Part shown: one piece after another, positions 10,150 to 17,672 of the stretch
Layout of the letters: each line of letters begins with the position of its first letter
Numbering within the stretch: position 1 is the stretch's first letter
From: Marinomonas lutimaris
GTDB lineage: Bacteria > Pseudomonadota > Gammaproteobacteria > Pseudomonadales > Marinomonadaceae
Assembly: GCF_019426345.1 (NCBI RefSeq)
Contig: NZ_JAHLLW010000017.1
Coordinates: forward strand, 1-64,000
Reading direction: 5' to 3'
Length of the DNA: 64,000 bases
Notes under the pieces: generated by a model
The model's database searches: none
Seen by the model: only the letters and a program-made list of their open reading frames with translations
Told to the model about the DNA's origin: nothing
Position numbers and translations under genes: made by a program

Positions 10150-10422
10150 ATGACAATAACCTTTGCTGACCGCGCAGATCAGTTGTGTGACAGATTGCGA
10201 GACATGGAGCATCAAGCAGAAGAAGGTGATCAGCTATTTTACTGCGCTTATCTTCTAGGGCTTTTGGGCTTGCATAGTAGTACAGAAGGAGAAGGGCGAG
10301 AAGAGTTTGATCATGCTTTCACTGGAGTCTTACAAGATACACTGGAAGCCGAAGGCGTAACAGACGGTGATCAAGAAAACATTAAAGCATTGTGGGAAAC
10401 AGTAATTTCCACAGCGGCTTAA
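10150..10422 (+). CDS. YfcL family protein
   Basis: This is a 90-residue soluble, acidic, helical protein. I chose ATG 10150; a GTG at 10138 would add four residues. Length and pattern match the small YfcL family of gammaproteobacteria, including 'DQLFYCAYLLGLLGL' (compare 'DELFASGYLRGHLTL' in E. coli YfcL) and a C-terminal 'LWETV' comparable to 'MWENL'. Family function is unknown. It stands between the mqo terminator and a convergent terminator shared with fre. Confidence 0.75.
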   Translation: MTITFADRADQLCDRLRDMEHQAEEGDQLFYCAYLLGLLGLHSSTEGEGREEFDHAFTGVLQDTLEAEGVTDGDQENIKALWETVISTAA

Positions 10423-10449
10423 TATTTTATTGCCTCTGCTTGAATAATA

Positions 10450-10485
10450 AAAAGGGAGCACCAAATAAGCTGATTGCTCCCTTTT
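10450..10485. terminator. Bidirectional terminator between yfcL-like gene and fre
   Basis: An 11-bp perfect stem AAAAGGGAGCA (10450-10460) / TGCTCCCTTTT (10475-10485) serves two convergent genes. The minus-strand reading for fre ends in TTTTT and is the stronger of the two. Confidence 0.85.
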
Positions 10486-10518
10486 GCTATCCATCACTTT
10501 TTATATCAATAAATAGTA

Positions 10519-11247
10519 TCAGAGTACTGGTTTATCTGGGTGTGGTGCATATGCAAAAACGTCAGAAAAGCAGTTTTCTTTGCTAAGACCTTTTAGTTCC
10601 AACTGGTCAAGCGTGCCATACACCATGCCAACAGATCCGCTGATAAAAGCTGCGCTTTTACTGAGATCTGGATGATCAGCTAAAACCGCTTCGTATAACC
10701 AGCCGCTTCGTCCGTGCCATTCATCGCCTTTCTCATTCACTATGACATCTAATGTAAAAGGTGTGTACTTGTGTGCTTCTTCTAGCCAGCCCTGAGCAAA
10801 GACATCTTCTGAGGTTCTTAGCCCCCAGTAGAATGACACATTACCAGTAAAATTTTGCTCGACCAAATGGCTGTACAGGCTTTTTATTTGAGCAAACCCC
10901 GTTCCACCAGCAATCAATAAGATATTTTCTGGATTAGAATCTAGAACGCCATTGGCAATATGACAGTCTCCACCTGGTGCTTTTATTGTAATGCTATTGT
11001 TGGACTTAATGTGCTCAACGACTTTACTGGCAAGAGATGCAGAATCTGAAACAAGAATATATAGTGTCAAAAATGGCAGCTCATGCGGTGCACTACCGAT
11101 GGAATAAGGAACTTGCTCGCCTGTTGGTAGTGCCACCATTAGATATTGGCCAGCTTCAAATGTTAGATCATCTACCTTTAAGGTAATCTGATATACATTT
11201 TGGTTGATTGATTCAACAGCACTTACCGTCGCGGTAATTTCTTTCAT
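10519..11247 (-). CDS. fre: NAD(P)H-flavin reductase
   Basis: This 242-residue protein is a ferredoxin-reductase-type flavin reductase that reduces free FMN or riboflavin with NAD(P)H. The N-terminal beta-barrel has 'FEAGQYLMVALPTGEQVPYSIGS', containing the flavin-binding RPYS-like motif (here 'VPYSIGS'). The nucleotide-binding half has 'ILLIAGGTGFAQIKSLYSHL' and a late 'FISGSVGMVYGTLDQL'. In E. coli and Pseudomonas fre usually lies beside ubiD, which is absent here; rho lies 132 bp upstream on the same strand but is separated by its own terminator. Confidence 0.9.
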   Translation of the reverse strand: MKEITATVSAVESINQNVYQITLKVDDLTFEAGQYLMVALPTGEQVPYSIGSAPHELPFLTLYILVSDSASLASKVVEHIKSNNSITIKAPGGDCHIANGVLDSNPENILLIAGGTGFAQIKSLYSHLVEQNFTGNVSFYWGLRTSEDVFAQGWLEEAHKYTPFTLDVIVNEKGDEWHGRSGWLYEAVLADHPDLSKSAAFISGSVGMVYGTLDQLELKGLSKENCFSDVFAYAPHPDKPVL

Positions 11248-11314
11248 TTAAACGACTCCAATATTAGTCACGCTCCCTAAAGATGGTAGCGGCGGAATTT
11301 GGTTGATTATGTAA

Positions 11315-11346
11315 GTAAAAAAAAGCCACTTCGTAAAGTGGCTTTT
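11315..11346 (-). terminator. Rho-independent terminator of rho
   Basis: An 11-bp stem AAAAGCCACTT (11321-11331) / AAGTGGCTTTT (11336-11346) with the loop CGTA is followed on the minus strand by eight T residues. It lies 33 bp past the rho stop and separates rho from fre. Confidence 0.92.
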
Positions 11347-11379
11347 CTACCGCAGACTTCTCGCTGCAGAAGTATCTAC

Positions 11380-12645
11380 TTATTTATTTTTGCCTTTCAT
11401 TGACTCAAAGAACTCATCATTAGTTTGAGTTACTTTTAGACGGTCAATCAAAAATTCTGTTGCTGCAACGTCTTCCATCGGATTCAGTAGTTTACGAAGA
11501 ATCCACATACGTTGTAGTTCATCTTCAGATGTCAGTAAGTCTTCACGGCGAGTACCTGAACGACGAATATTGATTGCAGGGAAAGTACGTTTCTCAGCAA
11601 TTTTACGGTCTAGGTGCAATTCGGAGTTACCTGTACCTTTGAATTCTTCAAAGATAACTTCATCCATTTTAGAACCTGTATCAACAAGCGCCGTTGCGAT
11701 AATAGTTAAGCTACCGCCTTCTTCGATGTTGCGTGCCGCACCAAAGAAGCGTTTTGGGCGTTCTAGTGCGTTTGCATCCACACCACCAGTCAATACCTTG
11801 CCTGATGAAGGAATAACAGTGTTGTAGGCACGTGCCAAGCGTGTGATGGAATCCAATAGGATAACAACATCACGTTTATGCTCCACTAGACGTTTTGCTT
11901 TTTCGAGTACCATTTCAGCTACTTGAACGTGGCGAGTTGGTGGTTCATCGAATGTAGAGGCAACCACTTCTCCGCGAACGGTACGAGACATTTCGGTTAC
12001 TTCTTCTGGACGTTCGTCAATCAGTAACACAATCAAATGACATTCTGGATTGTTACGAGTAATGGCATTGGCGATGTTTTGTAACATAAACGTCTTACCA
12101 GCTTTCGGCGGCGAAACAACCAATGCACGTTGACCTTTACCCATTGGGGCAACAAGGTCAATGATACGAGATGTCACGTCTTCAGTAGAGCCGTTACCAG
12201 CTTCCATCAATAGGCGTTCATCAGGGAATAAGGGTGTTAAGTTTTCAAAAAGAATTTTGTTACGAACGCTTTCTGGCTTGTCAAAGTTGATTTCGCTGAC
12301 TTTTAGTAGAGCAAAGTAACGCTCGCCATCTTTTGGTGGACGAATTTTTCCGGCAATAGTATCGCCAGTACGTAAATTAAAGCGTCTGATTTGGCTTGGT
12401 GATACATAAATATCGTCTGGACCTGCTAAGTATGAGCAGTCAGGTGAACGAAGGAAGCCAAAGCCATCTTGTAGAATCTCTAAGATACCGTCGCCATAAA
12501 TGTCTTCCCCACCTTTTGCATGACGCTTTAGGATTGAGAAAATAACATCTTGCTTGCGAGAACGAGCCATGTTTTCTAGGCCCATTTCTGCTGCGATTTC
12601 TAAAAGTTCGTGTACTGATTTCTGTTTTAAGTCGGTAAGGTTCAT
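11380..12645 (-). CDS. rho: Transcription termination factor Rho
   Basis: This 421-residue hexameric RNA-dependent ATPase carries an N-terminal helical domain ('[18 protein letters not shown]'), the cold-shock-like RNA-binding fold ('[17 protein letters not shown]'), Walker A 'PPKAGKT', the '[16 protein letters not shown]' Walker B region and a C-terminal '[16 protein letters not shown]'-like end ('[17 protein letters not shown]'). Length is typical of gammaproteobacterial Rho, without the large insertions of some phyla. No good Shine-Dalgarno is visible before the ATG. The upstream trxA gene found beside rho in many relatives is missing; ppx lies divergent instead, across a 531-bp leader region. 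Confidence 0.98.
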   Translation of the reverse strand: MNLTDLKQKSVHELLEIAAEMGLENMARSRKQDVIFSILKRHAKGGEDIYGDGILEILQDGFGFLRSPDCSYLAGPDDIYVSPSQIRRFNLRTGDTIAGKIRPPKDGERYFALLKVSEINFDKPESVRNKILFENLTPLFPDERLLMEAGNGSTEDVTSRIIDLVAPMGKGQRALVVSPPKAGKTFMLQNIANAITRNNPECHLIVLLIDERPEEVTEMSRTVRGEVVASTFDEPPTRHVQVAEMVLEKAKRLVEHKRDVVILLDSITRLARAYNTVIPSSGKVLTGGVDANALERPKRFFGAARNIEEGGSLTIIATALVDTGSKMDEVIFEEFKGTGNSELHLDRKIAEKRTFPAINIRRSGTRREDLLTSEDELQRMWILRKLLNPMEDVAATEFLIDRLKVTQTNDEFFESMKGKNK

Positions 12646-13176
12646 AAACGGGTTTTGTATTAGCTCATTTGAGGAAAATTGACGGAATTAGAGTTAATCA
12701 ATTAGTAACAATAATTTGTGTCTGGAAGTATTTTACAATGTATCAGCTACTCGGCACCAAAAACACAGAACAAGATGGTTAAATTTTTGTTCAGGTTTAA
12801 ACAAGCCCGGATAGGGCAAAAGCCAATACAGCGCGAAACAATTTGATTGGGATCTAAATGTGATCTGATTACTGATTTATCACTATCAAGACCATCCATA
12901 CTATAGTTCGACTTAAAGGCGAGGTCTATAGTGAAACTCAGGAAAAAAACACTTTCTGGTAATTTTTTGATCAAACTCAGGCTTTTCGCGGCCTCAGCTA
13001 GGCGGTTTTTTTGAATTAAGTCATTAATAGGCCTTGCTTTTCATTAAAAGGCGCTAAATTTTATAAAAAATTCATCAAATACTTCGTTGTTTTTGGGGTT
13101 TTGTTGCCAATGACATCGATCAGTAACTGATATACTCTTGTCCTTATTAAGACTTCGGCATCATAAGGCTTTTTGA
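12646..13176. other. rho-ppx divergent intergenic region
   Basis: This 531-bp gene-free stretch is the probable rho leader and ppx promoter region. It holds an inverted repeat ACTATAG (12900-12906) / CTATAGT (12926-12932), a 9-base direct repeat AAACTCAGG at 12934 and 12973, and a short weak hairpin GCCT/AGGC near 12993 followed by seven T on the plus strand. Rho genes often have long autoregulated leaders, which fits. The one ORF on the minus strand (12747-12974) is AT-poor in coding signal and has no recognisable product. Confidence 0.5.
13128..13136 (+). promoter_or_regulatory. Extended -10 promoter element for ppx
   Basis: TG-A-TATACT forms an extended -10 box about 40 bp upstream of the ppx ATG. 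A TTGCCA at 13104 is too far (21 bp) for a normal -35, which is tolerable for an extended -10 promoter. Confidence 0.45.
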
Positions 13177-14694
13177 ATGCAATCACTCTTTTTGCAACAA
13201 TCTCATGACTTCCCATTTGAAAAAATTGCGGCCATAGACTTAGGCTCAAACAGCTTTCATATGGTTGTCGCCCAAGTTACTCATGGGCAGTTAAGAATCA
13301 CTGGAGAGTTTGGAGAAAAGGTTCAGTTGGCCGCTGGTTTGGTTAATGGCCATTTGGATGAAGCTTCCCAACAGCGGGGCTTAGATTGTTTAGCACAGTT
13401 CGCGCAAGTCATCGAAGACATGCCGCCTGGCTCTGTTCGTGTTGTTGGTACCAATGCCTTAAGGGTTGCCAAAAATCGCTATGACTTCATCGGTAAAGCG
13501 ATGGATATCATGAGTCATCCTGTTGAAATTATTGCGGGTCGAGAAGAAGCGCGTTTGATTTACGTGGGTGTATCCAGAACAATGGATCATGGCGATGCAA
13601 AACGTTTGGTGGTTGATATTGGTGGCGGCAGCACCGAGTTTATTATCGGTAAGCAGTTAGAGCCAATATTAACGGAAAGTCTTCACATGGGCTGTGTGAG
13701 TTTTAAACAGCGCTTTTTTGATGATGGTGTCATCAATAAGTCTAACTTTCAAAAAGCAGTCACTGCAGCTCGTCTAGAGTTACTTAGCATCCAAGACGAT
13801 TACCTTGATGAAACATGGGATGTGGCGATTGGTTCGTCAGGTACAGTTAAAGCGGCTTTCAATATTGTTAAGGAAAATAATTGGAGTAAGAAGGGGGTTA
13901 CGTTAAAAGCGCTGAAACAAATTCAAAAAGCGTTGTTTGCTGCAGGGCATGCTGACAATATCGATTTGCCTGGTCTAAAACCTGAGCGAAAAAGCACCTT
14001 TGCCGCTGGTATTGCCATATTGACTGCTGTATTTGAATGCTTTGATATTAAGCAAATGGATTTTTCGAACGGTGCATTAAGGGAAGGTGTTCTGTATGAC
14101 ATTATGGGGCGTTACGCTGAAACCGATATCCGTGAGCGTACCGTTAACTATATGTTGAACCAATATCATATCGATACAGAGCAGGCAAAACTCGTCACGC
14201 ATACCGCATTATCTGCATTAGCCCAAGTGAAAGATGATTGGAATTTAAACAGTATTTCCAGCGAAGATTTATTGCGTTGGGCAGGTCTACTTCATGAGGT
14301 CGGGGCAGGTATTTCGCACAGCAGATATCATAAACATGGCGCTTACATTATCCGTGAATCGGACATGCCAGGCTTTTCTCAGCAAGAGCAACAAGCGTTG
14401 GCGAATTTAATTCTTCGTCATCGCCGCAAGTTTACTCAGTCTTTAGATTACCGCTTTACGAAAAGTGATCAGCAGGACTTAGACCGCTTGTCTATTTTGC
14501 TAAGATTATCGATTTTATTGCACCACGACCGAAAAGAAGGCGACATGCCTATTTTTACTTTAAAAGCGGATAACAAAAGTCTTCATGCTGAGTTCTTACC
14601 TGAATGGTTAGATAGTAGACCTTTGACTTTGGCCAATCTCCAGAGAGAGGCTGAATCGCTCGTTTCCGATGGGTATACTCTTACTTTTAGCTGA
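13177..14694 (+). CDS. ppx: Exopolyphosphatase (Ppx/GppA family)
   Basis: This 505-residue protein hydrolyses polyphosphate from its ends and is the metabolic counterpart of Ppk, encoded 10 kb away. The actin-like phosphatase fold shows 'AAIDLGSNSFHMVVAQV' near residue 21 and 'VVDIGGGSTEFIIG' near residue 148. The C-terminal half has an HD-like helical domain ('LRWAGLLHEVGAGISHSRYHKHG'), consistent with a full-length Ppx rather than a short GppA core. AAGG lies nine bases upstream of the ATG. GppA (pppGpp phosphohydrolase) is the closest alternative; length and the C-terminal domain do not separate them completely. Confidence 0.93.
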   Translation: MQSLFLQQSHDFPFEKIAAIDLGSNSFHMVVAQVTHGQLRITGEFGEKVQLAAGLVNGHLDEASQQRGLDCLAQFAQVIEDMPPGSVRVVGTNALRVAKNRYDFIGKAMDIMSHPVEIIAGREEARLIYVGVSRTMDHGDAKRLVVDIGGGSTEFIIGKQLEPILTESLHMGCVSFKQRFFDDGVINKSNFQKAVTAARLELLSIQDDYLDETWDVAIGSSGTVKAAFNIVKENNWSKKGVTLKALKQIQKALFAAGHADNIDLPGLKPERKSTFAAGIAILTAVFECFDIKQMDFSNGALREGVLYDIMGRYAETDIRERTVNYMLNQYHIDTEQAKLVTHTALSALAQVKDDWNLNSISSEDLLRWAGLLHEVGAGISHSRYHKHGAYIIRESDMPGFSQQEQQALANLILRHRRKFTQSLDYRFTKSDQQDLDRLSILLRLSILLHHDRKEGDMPIFTLKADNKSLHAEFLPEWLDSRPLTLANLQREAESLVSDGYTLTFS

Positions 14695-14695
14695 G

Positions 14696-14754
14696 TGAAA
14701 AAAAGCGCTGCTTTGGTTTAGGTTAGTTTATCAATAGATCTATACAAAGCAGCG
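14696..14754 (-). terminator. Terminator overlapping the 3' end of the 99-aa gene
   Basis: A 10-bp perfect stem CGCTGCTTTG (14706-14715) / CAAAGCAGCG (14745-14754) with a 29-base loop is followed on the minus strand by a T-run. The upstream arm lies inside the last codons of the minus-strand gene and the stop codon is in the loop. Confidence 0.65.
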
Positions 14755-15017
14755 ACTTCTTCTCGCTGAAGCCCTGTTACTCGCGATAGTCGTCCAATAC
14801 TGGACGAAATTTGCACAGACTCTTTCCCTTCATTGTCTTTTTCTTCCGATTTTTCTGGATCTAGTTGTGCGGTTAGTAGCTGTTTAGCACGATCTGACAG
14901 TTGAACTGGGTCTTGTTGCCGCGGTGAATCTTGGCGCACAGAAACATCCGCCGACGTTGTGACGCTAGGCAGATACAAAGGTTTGCTAGATACAGATGAG
15001 ATCGACAAAACATCCAC
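14718..15017 (-). CDS. Uncharacterised 99-residue soluble protein
   Basis: I do not recognise a named family. The protein has a Ser/Val-rich N-terminus, a 'PVQLSDRAKQLLTAQ' helix of the kind seen in FlgM-like and other small regulatory proteins, a charged low-complexity linker (EKSEEKDNEGKES) and a C-terminal segment 'SSIGRLSRVTGLQREEVAALYRSI' that looks like a conserved helix pair. There is no signal peptide or membrane segment. It is transcribed divergently from the tubulin-like gene and has its own terminator, which supports it being a real gene. A functional link to the tubulin-like protein is only a positional guess. Confidence 0.6.
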   Translation of the reverse strand: MDVLSISSVSSKPLYLPSVTTSADVSVRQDSPRQQDPVQLSDRAKQLLTAQLDPEKSEEKDNEGKESVQISSSIGRLSRVTGLQREEVAALYRSIDKLT

Positions 15018-15382
15018 CTGAGATATGTTATTTGAGATACTTTATAGAATAGTACAAAAAATAATCTGTGTGTATGTTTCTTCTCAGTATTATCCACAAC
15101 GCATCGTGAGTTCAGGAAATAACTTTTTATATCGCTAAATAGCCAGTTGATCTCTCTCAAGAGCGTTTCAAAGTAACCATTTTCCTATTTATTTTGTGCA
15201 CGCATTCACCATATTAGTGTCATTGTTATGTAAGGATGATATTGTTTGCACAATGTCTATCAGCAATAAAATTAATTAAATAGTGCATTTAACAGGTGAA
15301 CCTTCTGCTTTAATATCATGTTGTTTGGTTGATAACGTGAATGATTATCTGTTGTAGTTATTTGCTTCAAAAAGGATGCCGC
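15018..15382. other. Divergent promoter region of the 99-aa gene and the tubulin-like gene
   Basis: This 365-bp AT-rich region has no convincing gene. It includes a small inverted repeat ATTGT-TTGC-ACAAT at 15241-15254, 129 bp before the tubulin-like ATG. I cannot assign promoters with confidence. Confidence 0.4.
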
Positions 15383-17410
15383 ATGAGCCAAGAAAATCTC
15401 CCAATAGAACATCTTTATTTTACTGAGACAAACCTAGAACAGATCTTAGAAAATTTGGACGTAGTTCGTAATCGAATACATCCACAAACGACAGACGAAG
15501 AAGGCGTAAATGAACAGGTGTTTCCATCTGTATGTCTAATTGGTTTGGGACGTTGTGGTTCTAATATCGCATTGGATGTCGCATCTCTAGTATACGATGC
15601 TAGAACAAATTATATGCGAGAAGTAGAAAGCCAAGAAATACTAGATAGTGAGCATGAATTTCGACCTATGCGCTGGATTCGTAAGCATTTGCCACTCGAA
15701 AGTAAGGACGGATTTAAGCCAGTTTTTTTGATTGAGCCTATCGTTTTACTTGGTGATTTAGATAAAGATATTGAAGGAAGGATTCGTTTTTCTAATCAAG
15801 AAGGTAGAACGAAGTTTTTAGAAGAATACACCAAATTACAAATAATGGATTTATCTGAAGTCCATGCTGGTGGTGCGGGTAATGCTCCAATTTTAGGGCA
15901 ATATCTCGCGAAAATTATTTTAAATAAAGATGCGACGACATTCCGTAACGAAAACTGGAAGCAGATGCATTCTTATTTGGTTGATTCTTGTGGCATTAAG
16001 GCCAATCAATCGCGCCTTTATTTTTATATTTTTAGTGCTGGTGGCGGTACCGGTTCTGGTATGGCGTCTGAGTTTGGTTTAGCACAACAATTCTCTTACC
16101 TAAGTAAAACCTTTGATTATCGTTCCGACCAGAGTCAAATGGCGGATAAACGTCATAGCTTTGTTTTTGAGCCTATTTTTACTTCTGGCATTTGTATTTT
16201 GCCGAACATCTCAGGGAAAAATGTTGAGATTTCGGAAGCATTACACATCAACGCTGGTCGTTTACTGACCAAATACATTTCAGAAGAATGGAATTTCTCG
16301 TACAACGAAGAACGTGAAGACGACGAAGTACCTGCTGATGTGATGGAACGTATTCGCCCGTGGAATTCTATGATGCTGATATCCAACGATATTATGCGTT
16401 ATGCAGAGGAAGAGAACGGCGGTGATTCTGATAACATTGATGTGAATACTATGGAGAAATACGCTAACCAGTATATTTCTCAGCAAATTTTTAACATCTT
16501 GACTGCACAAGCTGTCACAACAGATTATGACGAAGACTACTTCCGTCGTGCTGGCATCGATATTGCTGAAACCATTCGTTTGGACGCTAATGACTTATTT
16601 ATGAGTTTAGCTGGCCCTGTTGCAGTGGCTTACGCCGAAAGCGTGGTGAACGAAGGGACACGTCAGGATAGTGTTGATATTGATGACTTGTTCTGTCGCT
16701 CAATTGAGTTACCACACTTTAATAACGACACATCCGCGATTGAAGGTGTCAGTGTGTTGCCTGTTGAATCGGATCGATACCGAGAAGCGATTAAGAACTA
16801 TCGTAAAAGTGGTTATGATGCGACGGCATTGAACCATCTGCATTTCTTTAAGAACTGTTCGTCTATCGTTTCTATTATTTCATTGCCTAGAGACTACAAA
16901 CTGTCTTTCACCGCATTGAATCGCTTAAAAATGCACTTGAATCGTTTATGTCCAAATACAACATTAAAGCGTTACGCGCTTGTTATTGGTGCATCAGCAA
17001 ACTTGTCATTAACGACACTTATTGCTAAAAGCCCATGTTTAAGCGATGACTTTTTAACGCTAATGGTCGCTTATATGAAACGTTGTTTTGCTCGTGATGA
17101 TTACCGATACACGGATGAAATAGACAAAGCGATTATTAAAATGATTCAAGATGATGATTTTGATGACGCCTTGGTAGATAAGTTCTTTACGACTTATGAA
17201 AATCCAGCGAAAATTCTAGACACAAACTGGTATGCAATTAAACCTATGTACGAGAAAAAGTACCGTGAACTGATTGATAATAACCAACGTTTTGTCTCTA
17301 TTAACGATATTCGTCTGGATATAAATAACGTTAAAAATGCGATCAAATATCTTCGTGAAATTTATCGTCATCGCATCAGCAAAACCAATGTTCTTACGCT
17401 AAACGGTTAA
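15383..17410 (+). CDS. Tubulin/FtsZ-superfamily GTPase, free-standing
   Basis: I start at ATG 15383 (AAGGA six bases upstream), giving 675 residues; an in-frame ATG at 15341 is unlikely. A nucleotide-binding T1-type loop 'VCLIGLGRCGSNIALDV' lies near residues 50-66 and the tubulin signature 'SAGGGTGSGMASEF' near 218-231 (GGGTGSG at 220-226). 'RLDANDLFMSLAG' near 399-411 is the best candidate for the catalytic T7 loop (NxDxxD type); 'VDIDDLF' near 431 is an alternative. It is not cell-division FtsZ: it is nearly twice as long, has long insertions and lies outside any mur/fts cluster. It most resembles the FtsZ-like families (FtsZl) proposed for membrane remodelling. A strong terminator follows, so it is monocistronic. 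Filament formation is inferred. Confidence 0.85.
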   Translation: MSQENLPIEHLYFTETNLEQILENLDVVRNRIHPQTTDEEGVNEQVFPSVCLIGLGRCGSNIALDVASLVYDARTNYMREVESQEILDSEHEFRPMRWIRKHLPLESKDGFKPVFLIEPIVLLGDLDKDIEGRIRFSNQEGRTKFLEEYTKLQIMDLSEVHAGGAGNAPILGQYLAKIILNKDATTFRNENWKQMHSYLVDSCGIKANQSRLYFYIFSAGGGTGSGMASEFGLAQQFSYLSKTFDYRSDQSQMADKRHSFVFEPIFTSGICILPNISGKNVEISEALHINAGRLLTKYISEEWNFSYNEEREDDEVPADVMERIRPWNSMMLISNDIMRYAEEENGGDSDNIDVNTMEKYANQYISQQIFNILTAQAVTTDYDEDYFRRAGIDIAETIRLDANDLFMSLAGPVAVAYAESVVNEGTRQDSVDIDDLFCRSIELPHFNNDTSAIEGVSVLPVESDRYREAIKNYRKSGYDATALNHLHFFKNCSSIVSIISLPRDYKLSFTALNRLKMHLNRLCPNTTLKRYALVIGASANLSLTTLIAKSPCLSDDFLTLMVAYMKRCFARDDYRYTDEIDKAIIKMIQDDDFDDALVDKFFTTYENPAKILDTNWYAIKPMYEKKYRELIDNNQRFVSINDIRLDINNVKNAIKYLREIYRHRISKTNVLTLNG

Positions 17411-17447
17411 TTTCGTTTAGAGAACCTACATACTGATGGTTGTTTGG

Positions 17448-17484
17448 AAAGGCTGCTCAATGAACATTTGAGTAGCCTTTTTTT
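17448..17484 (+). terminator. Rho-independent terminator of the tubulin-like gene
   Basis: The stem AAAGGCTGCTCAA / TTGAGTAGCCTTT has one G-T pair and a six-base loop, and ends in seven T. It lies 38 bp past the stop codon. Confidence 0.9.
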
Positions 17485-17672
17485 GTCGTCCTGTATTTTA
17501 TGATTGGGTAATTTCAATAGTTGGCTTAACTATTGAATGACTTAGTTAGCGCTTTTATTTTTGTTGCTTGTCTTTACGATTTTGTTCTTGTGCTCTTGTA
17601 TGGTGTGCGTTATTTGCCCCACGTTATTTAGCATGAGTCTTTTTGGTGCGGTTTTAACTGTTTAGGATGTAT

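Noticed and set aside
12747..12974. 75-codon minus-strand ORF in the rho leader, possible missing thioredoxin
   Set aside because: There is no WCGPC motif or thioredoxin fold pattern; it is not trxA.
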